A stretch of DNA of 34,909 bases from Actinomycetota bacterium (lineage in GTDB: Bacteria; Actinomycetota; AC-67): assembly GCA_040905475.1 (NCBI GenBank), contig JBBDRM010000130.1, positions 1 to 34,909 on the forward strand. The letters are read 5' to 3'. Below the pieces are notes generated by a model that saw only the letters and a program-made list of their open reading frames with translations, searched no databases and was not told the origin of the DNA. The translations under genes were made by a program, and so were the position numbers. Of this stretch, positions 1-7,767 are shown one piece after another; position 1 is the stretch's first letter, and each line of letters starts with the position of its first letter.

Positions 1-54
1 AACCCGGTCCGCCGGGTTAAAAGCCCGGTGCTCTACCCGTTGAGCTAGCGGCCC
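1..54 (-). tRNA. tRNA-Lys (anticodon TTT), 3' end beyond the window
   Basis: Read on the minus strand the sequence starts with acceptor arm GGGCCGC, then TA, D-arm GCTC...GAGC, and an anticodon stem CCGGG/CCCGG around loop CTTTTAA, which gives anticodon TTT (Lys). The variable loop and the first bases of the T arm (CGGGTT) are present. The rest of the T arm and the 3' acceptor strand lie before base 1. The 5' end is at base 54. Confidence 0.93.
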
Positions 55-83
55 TACAACGGGGACTGTAGCAGTCTCGCTCG

Positions 84-545
84 TTAGCGCAGGAAGATGA
101 CCGTCACCCAGAGGCGACCGTTCTTCGAGGTCACCCCGACCCCGACCTTCTTGAAGCGCTTGTCGAGGTTATTGGCCCGGTGTCCGGGCGAGTCCATGAA
201 CGCCTTGTGAAGCCCGGTGATCGTGGGACCCATGCCCACGTTCTCGCCGAGGATCCTCCACTTGATACGCCTCATCGACTTCGCGAGCGACGAGTTATGG
301 AAGATCGTGTCCTTCGACATCATCTTCGCGCTGTGCTTGCGAGCCTTCTTAGACAGAAGACCCGACATCTTCAATGCCGGCCTCCCGGCCTGAGCGCGAG
401 CCTTGTTGATCAGAGCGACCATCTGTTTTTCGGTGGAGGAGGTCGCGGCTTCCGCCTTTGAGGGGATGAAGGAGACCAGCCCGATGACGAGCCCGGCAAC
501 AATTACGAACCGGGCGTAGCTGCGAAGTTTGACTGCTTGCTGCAT
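84..545 (-). CDS. Secreted CAP-domain (SCP/PR-1-like) protein
   Basis: 153-residue protein. Residues about 10-34 form a hydrophobic signal peptide ending in a plausible cleavage site (AEA|A). The rest is a minimal CAP domain: an N-terminal helix typical of bacterial SCP proteins (about 40-50), KKARKHS with the conserved His at 71, GENV at 100-103, and SPGHRANNL around 119-127. Bacterial CAP proteins are extracytoplasmic; most have no proven activity, and wall or lipid binding has been proposed. I chose the ATG at 543-545 because it leads straight into the signal peptide. An upstream in-frame start at 626 would add 27 charged residues. The gene lies downstream of glnA on the same strand, with a hairpin between them, so it is probably transcribed separately. 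The mature domain is very basic. Confidence 0.85.
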   Translation of the reverse strand: MQQAVKLRSYARFVIVAGLVIGLVSFIPSKAEAATSSTEKQMVALINKARAQAGRPALKMSGLLSKKARKHSAKMMSKDTIFHNSSLAKSMRRIKWRILGENVGMGPTITGLHKAFMDSPGHRANNLDKRFKKVGVGVTSKNGRLWVTVIFLR

Positions 546-668
546 CCCCAACACCCCGGCTGATCGATGGACGGCTACGTATTGGGAGTGTCGGCAGAGG
601 TCCGATTTTTCTCGAGCGTCCCGCACGAAGATGGGCCGACGGGTCCCTCCCTTTGGGAGATGCCTAGC

Positions 669-685
669 CCGAACGGGTGGTTCGG
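669..685 (-). terminator. Hairpin behind the glutamine synthetase gene
   Basis: Perfect 6-bp stem CCGAAC/GTTCGG with a 5-nt loop, starting 8 bases past the glnA stop on the minus strand. A second smaller hairpin (CTCCC-TTT-GGGAG, 647-659) follows. There is no clear U-tract, so termination is inferred from position and symmetry only. Confidence 0.4.
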
Positions 686-692
686 TGTCGTC

Positions 693-2009
693 CTAGAGGA
701 CGGGGAGCGAACGTTCGATCTCGAACGGGGAGACGTACGCTTTGTACGCCTCCCACTCGCCGCGCTTGTTGCGGATGAAGTGTTCGAAGACGTGGTCGCC
801 GAGGGTGTCGCGCACCAGCTTGCTCTTCTCCATGGCCTGGATGGCCTCCGAGAGGTCCTCGGGGAGCGTTTCGATGCCGGCCGCGGCGCGCTCGGCCGGC
901 GTCATGTCGTAGATGTTGTCGGACACCGGCTCGGGCAGGTCGGCATTCTGTGCGATCCCGTCGAGCCCGGCCGAAAGCATCAGGGCGAAAGCCAGGTACG
1001 GGTTGCAGGCCGGGTCGGGGGAGCGGAACTCCACCCTGATGTCGGTGCCGCCCATGGACGTCGGGATCCGCAGCAGCGCCGAGCGGTTCCGCCGGGCCCA
1101 CCCGATGTGGATCGGCGCCTCGTAGCCGGGAACGAGCCGCTTGTAGGAGTTCACCCATTGGTTGCAGACCGCGGTGATCTCCCGCGCGTGGGTGAGCATC
1201 CCGGCCAGGAACGCCCGCGCGACCTTGGACAGGTTGTGCTCGGAGTCGGGGTCGAAGAACGCGTTGCGGTCGCCTTCGTAGAGCGCCATGTGGGTGTGCA
1301 TGCCCGATCCGAACGCTCCTTGGATCGGCTTGGGCATGAAGGTGGCGTAGAGCCCCGCTTCCTGCGCGACCTCCTTGACCGCGAGCCGGGCGGTCATCAC
1401 GCCGTCCGCCATCGAAAGTGCGTCGGCGTCGCGCAGGACGATCTCGTGCTGGGAGGGAGCGACCTCGTGATGGACGGACTCGACCGAGATCCCCATCGAC
1501 TCAAGGTAGAAGACGGTCCGCTTGCGCAGATCGGAGGCGATGTCCAGCGGTGTCAGGTCGAAGTATCCGCCCTGATCGAGCGGCTCCGTGCCGGCGGAGT
1601 CCCGGAAATAGAAGTACTCGAGCTCCGGTCCGACGTAGAAGGTGAACCCCATCTCTTGCGCGCGAGCGAGCGCGCGCCGAAGCACGTACCGGGGATCCCC
1701 GGCGAACGGCTCGCCGTCGGGTGTCATCACGTCGCAGAACATCCGCGCGACGCCCTGCTCGCCCGGACGCCAGGGCAGGATCTGGAACGTTGCGGGGTCG
1801 GGCCGAGCCAGCATGTCCGACTCTTGGGTGCGCGCGAACCCTTCGATCGCCGAGCCGTCGAAGCCCATCCCCTCCTCGAACGCGGCCTCGAGCTCCGCCG
1901 GAGTGATGGCGAACGACTTGAGGAAGCCGAGGACGTCGGTGAACCACAGTCGGATGAAGCGGACGTCGCGCTCCTCGACCGTTCGGAGGACGTACTGCTG
2001 ATCCAGCAT
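693..2009 (-). CDS. glnA: Type I glutamine synthetase (GSI-alpha-like)
   Basis: 438 residues, the usual size of GSI-alpha enzymes (Bacillus GlnA is about 444). It makes glutamine from glutamate, ammonia and ATP. Visible family blocks are GFDGSAIEGF near 50, GPELEYFYF near 125, a HHEVAPSQHEI block near 180, GSGMHTHMAL near 233, the active-site flap NSYKRLVPGYEAP, and NRSALLRIP with RVEFRSPDPACNPYLA. The C-terminal block NIYDMTPAERAAAGI matches Bacillus-type enzymes and not the NLYDLP adenylylation loop of GSI-beta. The length leaves no room for the GSI-beta insertion, so control by adenylylation is unlikely. The start lies 3 bases after the glnR stop, so the two genes are very probably one operon. 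Actinobacteria often carry several GS genes; whether this is the main assimilatory one cannot be told here. Confidence 0.95.
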   Translation of the reverse strand: MLDQQYVLRTVEERDVRFIRLWFTDVLGFLKSFAITPAELEAAFEEGMGFDGSAIEGFARTQESDMLARPDPATFQILPWRPGEQGVARMFCDVMTPDGEPFAGDPRYVLRRALARAQEMGFTFYVGPELEYFYFRDSAGTEPLDQGGYFDLTPLDIASDLRKRTVFYLESMGISVESVHHEVAPSQHEIVLRDADALSMADGVMTARLAVKEVAQEAGLYATFMPKPIQGAFGSGMHTHMALYEGDRNAFFDPDSEHNLSKVARAFLAGMLTHAREITAVCNQWVNSYKRLVPGYEAPIHIGWARRNRSALLRIPTSMGGTDIRVEFRSPDPACNPYLAFALMLSAGLDGIAQNADLPEPVSDNIYDMTPAERAAAGIETLPEDLSEAIQAMEKSKLVRDTLGDHVFEHFIRNKRGEWEAYKAYVSPFEIERSLPVL

Positions 2010-2012
2010 GCG

Positions 2013-2678
2013 TCAGCGCCCCCGCGGGGGGACCTCGAGCTTGTAGCCGACGTTACGGATGGTGGCGATCATGGCTTCGTGCTCCGCTCCGAGCTTGGCG
2101 CGGAGGCGCCGGACGTGCACGTCCACCGTGCGCGTGCCTCCGAAGAAATCGTACCCCCACACCTCCTGCAGCAAGCGCGACCGCGAGAACACGCGACCCG
2201 GCCGCTCGGAAAGGTACAGCAAGAGCTGGAACTCCTTGAAGGTGAGGTCGAGCGGCCGGCCGCGCAGGCGCACCTGGTAGGTCTCGGGGTCGATCGTCAG
2301 CTCGCCAACGCGGATCGCCGCCGGCGCGTCGGTGATCGAGGCACCGATCGCAAGCCGCACCCGCGCGAGCACCTCGTCGACGTTGGCTCCGTCGATGACG
2401 AAGGAGCCGACGCCCCAGTCGGGGCCGACCGCGTCCAGCATGTCCGGCGCGACGATCGCGAGCTGGTGCACTCGAGGGGACGAGCCGTGGATGGCGCGAC
2501 ACGCGTCCCGGCCTCGGGAGAGATCCTTCGCGGCGTCGACGAACAGGAGATCGGGATCGGGGCCGCGGAGCGACTCGGTCAGCGCATCCACCGCGACCCG
2601 ATGTCCGCCCTGCTCGAGCGCGGCGACCAGCCAGCCGAGGTCCTCCGGCCGGTCGCTCAGGATCTCGATATCCGCCAC
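2013..2678 (-). CDS. glnR: GlnR-like orphan OmpR-family regulator
   Basis: 221 residues. The atypical receiver domain (1-110) has the phosphoacceptor-equivalent Asp48 in LLFVDAAKDL, but the usual acidic pair near residue 9 is reduced to one Asp (LSDRP). The C-terminal winged helix (about 125-217) is typical OmpR type: LTFKEFQLLLYL, VWGYDFFGGTRTVDVHVRRL, TIRNVGYKL. The receiver segment with DWGVGSFVIDGA resembles actinobacterial GlnR (AEWGIDDVLLD-type), the global nitrogen regulator that works without a partner kinase. Placement directly upstream of a glutamine synthetase supports this. The start is GTG (complement of 2676-2678), preceded by a G-rich stretch. A generic OmpR regulator is the alternative. 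Confidence 0.8.
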   Translation of the reverse strand: MADIEILSDRPEDLGWLVAALEQGGHRVAVDALTESLRGPDPDLLFVDAAKDLSRGRDACRAIHGSSPRVHQLAIVAPDMLDAVGPDWGVGSFVIDGANVDEVLARVRLAIGASITDAPAAIRVGELTIDPETYQVRLRGRPLDLTFKEFQLLLYLSERPGRVFSRSRLLQEVWGYDFFGGTRTVDVHVRRLRAKLGAEHEAMIATIRNVGYKLEVPPRGR

Positions 2679-2691
2679 GTCGCCCCCGATT

Positions 2692-2708
2692 GAAACGGGC
2701 CCGAAAAC
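2692..2708. promoter_or_regulatory. Possible GlnR box upstream of glnR
   Basis: GAAAC, six bases, then GAAAAC. Known GlnR boxes are two 5-mers (gTnAc and GaAAc) separated by 6 nt, so the spacing fits and one half-site matches well. It lies 14-30 bases before the glnR start, where it could serve autoregulation. The first half-site deviates from gTnAc, so this is tentative. Confidence 0.3.
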
Positions 2709-2715
2709 GGAAGAT

Positions 2716-2745
2716 CCCCAGGCAGCCGGGCTTCATTGCCTGGGG
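2716..2745. promoter_or_regulatory. Perfect 9-bp inverted repeat between divergent genes
   Basis: CCCCAGGCA (2716-2724) and TGCCTGGGG (2737-2745) are separated by 12 nt. It sits in the 142-bp gap between divergently transcribed glnR and the hydrolase gene. No terminator is needed here, so an operator or leader hairpin is more likely. Confidence 0.4.
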
Positions 2746-2820
2746 TCGCCGCCGGTTGCGGACCCCGGCGACTCGTGCGCAAAGTAGCAGACGACGGCTC
2801 CCCCCTCAAGGAGGTTCCGG

Positions 2821-3708
2821 TTGAAAGGCCGTCCTCGGACACGTCGCGAGCACTGGCGAACCCACGGCCTGCTCGGCGGTGGCTCGCGCGTGCGCGGCGG
2901 CTTCCGGGCGCCGCATTCGCAGGTCTGGTTCGACACCTCAGACGGCATCCGGCTGGCTGCGTCCCTGCTCGCCGAAGCCGGCGGCGATACCTGCGTCGTG
3001 TTCGTCCACGGGTTCAACGGATACCGCACGAAGCCGAAGATCCGGCTCCTGGTCGAGGGCCTGGCGCGGCGATTCCCCGTCCTCGCGTTCGACCTTCGCG
3101 GGCATGGGCAATCGCAAGGCTGGTGCACCGGTGGGGAGCTGGAGTCGCTCGACGTCCACGCCGCGGTCGGGTTCGCGCGGGCTCGCGGCTTTGCGCGCGT
3201 CGTGACCGTCGGTGCGTCGCTCGGTGGCATCGCGGTGATCCGCGCTGCTGCTGATGTGGTCGATGGGGGCGACGCCGACGCCGTCGTTGCGATATCGACG
3301 CCGTCCCGGTGGGGGACGAGCGACACCAAGGCCGTGCGCCGCATGACGTGGATCTTCACGAGCCCGTTCGGCAGGCGTGTCGTCCGGCGGTTGTTCGGCA
3401 CGCGCATCGATCTTAAGTGGGGGGATCCCGAGCCGCCGATGGACGCGGTGGCGAAGATCCGGGCCCCGATCCTGATCGTGCATGGAGCCGACGACCACTT
3501 CTTCCCCGTGGCCGAAGCCGAGCTCCTCCATCAACGCGCGCCCGAACCGAAGCGGCTGATCGTGATCGAGCGGTTCGGCCACGCCGAGGACGGCTTCACC
3601 CAGCCGTTCGCGGCGCGCCTCGTCACCGAGATCGAGGACCTCCTGCGAAGGGCGACCGAGCGCTCGCCGAGTGTCATCGTCGATCCGGGGTCCGCGCCGG
3701 CCGATTGA
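2821..3708 (+). CDS. Alpha/beta hydrolase
   Basis: 295 residues with the alpha/beta-hydrolase order: oxyanion-loop motif HGFNG (63-67), DLRGHGQS (91-98), nucleophile elbow GASLGG with Ser133, acid in HGADDHFF (Asp225 likely), and catalytic His254 in RFGHAED. It is probably a serine esterase or lipase-like enzyme; the substrate is unknown. The start is TTG, chosen because AAGGAGGT at 2808-2815 is a near-perfect Shine-Dalgarno 5 bases upstream. The first 35 residues are Arg/Gly-rich and precede the first predicted strand. They do not look like a cleavable signal peptide. The gene is divergent from glnR. Confidence 0.85.
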   Translation: MKGRPRTRREHWRTHGLLGGGSRVRGGFRAPHSQVWFDTSDGIRLAASLLAEAGGDTCVVFVHGFNGYRTKPKIRLLVEGLARRFPVLAFDLRGHGQSQGWCTGGELESLDVHAAVGFARARGFARVVTVGASLGGIAVIRAAADVVDGGDADAVVAISTPSRWGTSDTKAVRRMTWIFTSPFGRRVVRRLFGTRIDLKWGDPEPPMDAVAKIRAPILIVHGADDHFFPVAEAELLHQRAPEPKRLIVIERFGHAEDGFTQPFAARLVTEIEDLLRRATERSPSVIVDPGSAPAD

Positions 3709-3734
3709 CCAGGCACCCGGCTCCTCCGCACGAG

Positions 3735-3766
3735 TGTCCGACAAGTTGACGTCGTCTTGTCTGACA
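3735..3766. promoter_or_regulatory. 32-bp imperfect palindrome, candidate repressor operator
   Basis: Arms TGTCCGACAAG (3735-3745) and CTTGTCTGACA (3756-3766) are inverted with one mismatch, and the palindrome GACGTC sits at the exact centre. Each arm holds the 9-mer TGTCNGACA, itself symmetric. A dimer-of-dimers operator of TetR type would look like this. It lies about 107 bases before the MMPL gene, in the 164-bp gap after the hydrolase. No TetR gene is in the window. Confidence 0.5.
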
Positions 3767-3872
3767 CCGCTGGGAGCAGGTATCGGTTCCGAGCGCCTTT
3801 CGCCCGGTTTGCGAGGAGCACCACCAGGCGATATCAAGCGGCAGACCCGCTCGCTCTCCTTGGAGGCTTCCC

Positions 3873-5027
3873 GTGTTCGATAGGCTCGGCCGCTTCGCGG
3901 CGCGACGCTACGTCTGGATCATCCTCGTCTGGATCGCGCTCGCCGGGGTCGTGAGGACGGTCGCGCCGTCGCTCCGCGACGTCGCGACCTACGACGAGAC
4001 CGCCTTCCTCACCGCCGACGCCGAGAGCGTGCGCGCCGCGCAAGCGCTGGTCGACGGGTGGCCCGAGGACGAGTTCGGCAACTCGGCGGCGGTCGTGTTA
4101 TCGCGGGTCCCGAAGCTGACGGAAAGCGATCTCGCCTATCTGGCCGAGCTTGAAGCCTGGTTGCGTTCGGACGCCGCGCCCGACGTCGTCAAAGGGACGC
4201 AGTCGGTGAGGACGCGGCCCGAGCTGGCCGACGTGCTGACCGCGAAGGACGGGACGACCATGATCATGATCGTTTCGTTCTCGACGCCCCCGTTCGAGCC
4301 TCCGACGAACGATGCCGTCGTCGAGGTCCGAAAGCACATCAAGGACACCGATCCGGCCGGACTCGCCGTGCACGTGACGGGGAACGCGGGCGTCGCGGCC
4401 GATCAGTCCAATTCGATCCAGGAGTCGATCGATCGCACGACGTTCATCACGCTCGGGCTGGTGGTCCTGATCTTGCTCTGGGTGTATCGATCGCCGGTGA
4501 CGCCGGTCGTTCCGCTGATCACCATCTCGCTCGCGCTCTTCGTCTCGCAAGGAATCATCGCGCTGCTCGCACAGGCGGGGATGCGGGTGTCCTCACTCGT
4601 CGAAACGTTCATGGTGGTGATCATCTTCGGCGCCGGCACCGATTACTGCTTGTTCCTCATCTCTCGATTCCGGGAGGAGGTCGGACGCTCGCACGAGTAC
4701 CGCGCGACGCTCGCGGCGACCGTGGCCGTCGTCGGCTCGGTCATCGCGTCGAGCGCGGGGACCGTGATCGTCGGGTTCTCGGCGCAGGGGGTCGCCAAGT
4801 TCGGCATGTTCCGGACGGTCGGGCCGGCGATGGCCATCGCGGTCCTCGTCACACTCGTCGCCGGGCTCACGCTGACGCCGGCGCTCGTCAGCGCGTTCGG
4901 CAGCAAGCTCTTCTGGCCGGCGCATCCCGAGCGCCTCGCCGATGCCGCCGCGCTGCACGAGCAGCAGCTATCCGAGGTGCTGGGCATCGCACCGCCCTAC
5001 GCCGAGCAGGCTCAGGCGCCGCGATGA
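3873..5027 (+). CDS. MMPL/RND transporter, N-terminal half as a separate protein
   Basis: 384 residues. TM1 is at about 13-30, followed by a short periplasmic porter domain (about 32-188) and five membrane segments (about 190-345). FGAGTDYCLFL holds the Asp257-Tyr258 pair that forms the proton relay in MmpL/RND proteins. MMPL proteins export lipids or other hydrophobic compounds across the inner membrane and normally carry two such halves in one chain of 700 residues or more. Here the chain ends after TM6 with a short polar tail. The GTG start has GGAGG at 3862-3866 with a 6-base spacer. The last 4 bases overlap the next gene, which supplies the other half. A palindromic site upstream suggests repressor control. 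Confidence 0.88.
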   Translation: MFDRLGRFAARRYVWIILVWIALAGVVRTVAPSLRDVATYDETAFLTADAESVRAAQALVDGWPEDEFGNSAAVVLSRVPKLTESDLAYLAELEAWLRSDAAPDVVKGTQSVRTRPELADVLTAKDGTTMIMIVSFSTPPFEPPTNDAVVEVRKHIKDTDPAGLAVHVTGNAGVAADQSNSIQESIDRTTFITLGLVVLILLWVYRSPVTPVVPLITISLALFVSQGIIALLAQAGMRVSSLVETFMVVIIFGAGTDYCLFLISRFREEVGRSHEYRATLAATVAVVGSVIASSAGTVIVGFSAQGVAKFGMFRTVGPAMAIAVLVTLVAGLTLTPALVSAFGSKLFWPAHPERLADAAALHEQQLSEVLGIAPPYAEQAQAPR

Positions 5028-6907
5028 GGTGGGCTCGCATCGCCCGGCTCGTTCGCGACCATCCGGTGCGCGTGTTCATCGTGTCGTTCCTGTTGCTCGC
5101 CGCGCCGGCGTTCGCGACGACGAAGGCCAAAGTCACCTACAACGTGCTGTCGGAACTCCCGCCCGACGCCGACTCGATCCGCGGATACGATCGTCTCGCC
5201 GGACACTTCGAGCGCGGACAGGTCAGCCCCGTGTTCGTCGTGCTCCGTCACGACTCGACACTGTGGACGCCTGAGGCCTTCCGCGCGATCAACGACGTAA
5301 CGGTCGCGATCGGCAAGGTTCCCGGAGTCGCGATCGTCCGATCGCTCACGCAACCCACCGGCGGCGTGTTTAGTGAGGAGCAGCTTGAGGCTGCCGGCGT
5401 CTCGGAGCTGATGGAGTTCCCCGACCGCCTCCAGGAAGGCGCCGACGGGGTCGGTCAAGTGATCGGCGGCCTCGAGCAGATACGCGCCGGGCTCGTGCGC
5501 ATGCGTGACGAGCTTCCGCGGCTCGCCGACGGGCTCGAGGAAGGCGCCGCCGGCGTCGCGCGCCTGCGCGGCGGCGTCCGGCAGATGCGCGATGGGATCA
5601 CGGGCCTCCGGTCGGGCCTGCGCGAAGCGGCCGACGGGCTCTCCAAACCCGGCGCGGAAAACGACCTCGCCGACCAGGCGGCCGGAGCCGCGGCGGCGCT
5701 GCGCGCTGCCCTGCCGACCAGCAGGATCGATCCGAAGGTGATCGAGGCGTACGGACGGCTGACCGGAAAACAGTTCGACGGCGACTATGCGCGGCAAGAC
5801 CCCGAAACCAAGGAGTACGCGGACGCCGGGGGCATGGAGGGACTCCTCCGCACGATCTCGGACGGCCTGACGAAGGCGATCGACGGTCTCGGGCAGCTCG
5901 ACGACGGCCTGGTGCAGATGGACGCCGGCCTCGCGAAGCTCGGGCTCGGACTGCAGGACGGCGCGACGGCCGTCGATGCGACCGTCGACGGCGCGCGCCG
6001 GATGATCGAAGGCCTCGATGAGATCCTGCCCGGGCTGGCGCAGCTCAGGGCGGGGCTCGCCGAAGGCGCTGCACGCGTTCGATCCTCCGGGATCGGCGAC
6101 ATCCTGACCGCCGGGAACCTCGGACTGACGCCCGCGCTCGTCGAGTCGATCCCCGGCCTCCGCGAGCAGCTCGCGTTCTTCATCACCTCCGACGAGCGTC
6201 AGACCCGGCTGCTCGTCACGCTCGACCGCGAGCCGTACGCGGCGGAATCGCTCGACGCCGTCACGATCTTGCGGGAGCAGGGTCGCTTCGCGTTGAACGA
6301 GACGCCGCTCGAGGACGCCGAGCTCCTCGCCACCGGCTCGGCGGCGTTCTTCGACGACATCCGTCAGCTGTCGTCGGCGGATCTCAAAACGATCATCGTC
6401 GCGGTGCTCGTCGGGATCTTCATCGTGCTCGCGATCCTGCTCCGCAGCTTGGTCGCGCCGGCGTACTTGATCTTCACCGTGTTGTTGTCGTTGCTGGCGA
6501 CGCTCGGGCTCACGACGTTCGTGTTCCAGATCATCGCCGGGCAGCCCGGCGTCGCGTGGTGGTTGCCGCCCTTCCTGTTCGTGATGCTCGTCGCGCTAGG
6601 CGCCGACTACAACATCTTCCTGATGAGCCGGATCCGCGAGGAGGCGCGCGTCCACACCACCGCCGACGCGACGGCGCGCGGGCTCGCGCTCACCGGCCAC
6701 GTCATCACCTCGGCCGGGTTGATCCTCGCCGGAACGTTCGGGGCACTGATGCTGGCGCCGCTGCGGAGCCTCCAGCAGTACGGCTTCGCCGTCACGGTCG
6801 GGATCCTCCTGGACACGTTCGTCGTCCGGAGCCTGCTCGTCCCGTCGATCGCAGTGATCCTCGGGCGCCACAACTGGTGGCCTTCGCGCCGGGCGCACGC
6901 GAGTTGA
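5024..6907 (+). CDS. MMPL/RND transporter, C-terminal half with a long periplasmic repeat region
   Basis: 627 residues. It begins like an MMPL half (RLVRDHPVRV followed by a TM at about 16-32), then has a large periplasmic part. This contains two stretches of repeating L..G...L..G pattern (about 134-206 and 271-352), resembling the helical repeats in YhgE/Pip-type and some Gram-positive MMPL proteins. Five membrane segments follow (about 455-615), with LVALGADYNIFLMSR carrying the Asp528-Tyr529 relay pair. Together with the previous gene this makes the full 12-TM, two-porter architecture. The start ATG overlaps the upstream stop (ATGA), which favours translational coupling. The overlap and the proper N-terminus argue against a sequencing frameshift. 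The substrate is unknown; neighbouring cdsA and LmeA-like genes point to envelope lipids. Confidence 0.88.
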   Translation: MRWARIARLVRDHPVRVFIVSFLLLAAPAFATTKAKVTYNVLSELPPDADSIRGYDRLAGHFERGQVSPVFVVLRHDSTLWTPEAFRAINDVTVAIGKVPGVAIVRSLTQPTGGVFSEEQLEAAGVSELMEFPDRLQEGADGVGQVIGGLEQIRAGLVRMRDELPRLADGLEEGAAGVARLRGGVRQMRDGITGLRSGLREAADGLSKPGAENDLADQAAGAAAALRAALPTSRIDPKVIEAYGRLTGKQFDGDYARQDPETKEYADAGGMEGLLRTISDGLTKAIDGLGQLDDGLVQMDAGLAKLGLGLQDGATAVDATVDGARRMIEGLDEILPGLAQLRAGLAEGAARVRSSGIGDILTAGNLGLTPALVESIPGLREQLAFFITSDERQTRLLVTLDREPYAAESLDAVTILREQGRFALNETPLEDAELLATGSAAFFDDIRQLSSADLKTIIVAVLVGIFIVLAILLRSLVAPAYLIFTVLLSLLATLGLTTFVFQIIAGQPGVAWWLPPFLFVMLVALGADYNIFLMSRIREEARVHTTADATARGLALTGHVITSAGLILAGTFGALMLAPLRSLQQYGFAVTVGILLDTFVVRSLLVPSIAVILGRHNWWPSRRAHAS

Positions 6908-6936
6908 GCTCGGACGGGCCCCCAAGCGGCGCGTCG

Positions 6937-6942
6937 GTAGAC
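6937..6942 (+). promoter_or_regulatory. Candidate -10 element for leaderless cdsA
   Basis: TAGACT ends 9 bases before the GTG at 6952, and no Shine-Dalgarno is visible. This fits a leaderless or near-leaderless transcript. A clear -35 is not seen. Confidence 0.35.
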
Positions 6943-6951
6943 TTGCGCGCC

Positions 6952-7767
6952 GTGGAGCGGACGGACGTTCAGTCGAAGGTCCTCGTGGGTGTCGCACTCG
7001 GCGGCATCGCGCTGGCCTGTCTGTTCTACAGCCGGTTCACGCTCTTGATCCTCCTCCTCGTCCTCGCGCTCATCGCCGGGGGCGAGCTCTTCCGGCTCGC
7101 GCGCTCGCGCGGCGCGCGTCCGGTGCCGCTCGTCGGGCTCGCCGGCGTTGCCGCCGCGTACATCGTCGCGTACCGGCAAGGCCCGGCAGCGCCCGAGGAT
7201 CTCCCGCTGGTCGTCGCGGCAACGGTCGTGCTCACCGCGGCCGCCGTGCTGATGCGGCGGGATCGGGACGGCGCCGTCATCAGCATCGCGAGCTCGGTGT
7301 TCGTCGTGATCTACGTCGGAGTGATGGGCTCGTACATGATGGCGATGCGCAGCGTGCCGGACGGGTTCCGCATCACGCTCACCTTCGGGCTGATGGTGGT
7401 TCTCAACGACGTAGGATCGTGGGCCGTCGGAAAGGCGATCGGAAAGCGACCGCTGGCACCGCGGATCAGCCCGAGCAAGACGTGGGAAGGCGCGCTCGGT
7501 GGGGCATCGGTGACGTTGGTCGTGGGGCTGCTCACGGGGATCGGGTTCGATCCGCCGATCACTGTTGGGCGAGGGCTGGTGCTCGCGGCGCTGGTCGTGC
7601 TGACCGCGCCGCTCGGCGACCTGTTCGAGTCGATGCTCAAGCGTGACTTCGGCGTCAAGGACACGGGCCGCGTCATCCCGCAGCACGGCGGGGCGCTCGA
7701 CCGCCTCGACAGCCTTCTCTTCACCGCGCCGCTGTTCTTCTACGCCTATCGAGCTGTGGCCGTTTAG
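6952..7767 (+). CDS. cdsA: Phosphatidate cytidylyltransferase (CDP-diglyceride synthase)
   Basis: 271 residues, polytopic. It converts phosphatidic acid and CTP to CDP-diacylglycerol, the precursor of phosphatidylinositol, phosphatidylglycerol and cardiolipin. The diagnostic C-terminal signature is intact: LKRDFGVKDTG followed by IPQHGGALDRLDS near the end. About seven hydrophobic segments precede it. SPSKTWEGALGG, the conserved cytoplasmic loop, is also present. I chose GTG 6952; TTG 6943 is in frame just upstream and cannot be excluded. The stop TAG is followed at once by the ATG of the next gene, so the two are co-transcribed. In many actinobacteria cdsA lies in a different (frr/pyrH) neighbourhood, so this placement beside MMPL and LmeA-like genes is notable. 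Confidence 0.93.
   Translation: MERTDVQSKVLVGVALGGIALACLFYSRFTLLILLLVLALIAGGELFRLARSRGARPVPLVGLAGVAAAYIVAYRQGPAAPEDLPLVVAATVVLTAAAVLMRRDRDGAVISIASSVFVVIYVGVMGSYMMAMRSVPDGFRITLTFGLMVVLNDVGSWAVGKAIGKRPLAPRISPSKTWEGALGGASVTLVVGLLTGIGFDPPITVGRGLVLAALVVLTAPLGDLFESMLKRDFGVKDTGRVIPQHGGALDRLDSLLFTAPLFFYAYRAVAV

Noticed and set aside
180-461. A 93-codon plus-strand frame over the CAP-domain gene
   Set aside because: Antisense to a gene with a clear signal peptide and domain.
917-925. Another TGTCNGACA operator copy
   Set aside because: It lies inside the glnA coding sequence (Ser-Asp codons of VSDNIYD) and one such copy is expected by chance in about 35 kb.
567-2693. A 708-codon open frame on the plus strand opposite glnA and glnR
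   Set aside because: It is the antisense shadow of two well-recognised genes, caused by the strong third-position GC bias. Its translation shows no domain pattern.
5015-5035. Frameshift breaking a single MMPL gene
   Set aside because: The two frames overlap in a regular ATGA junction, the second starts with a typical MMPL half N-terminus, and a charged linker ends the first. A sequencing indel is not needed, though not formally excluded.
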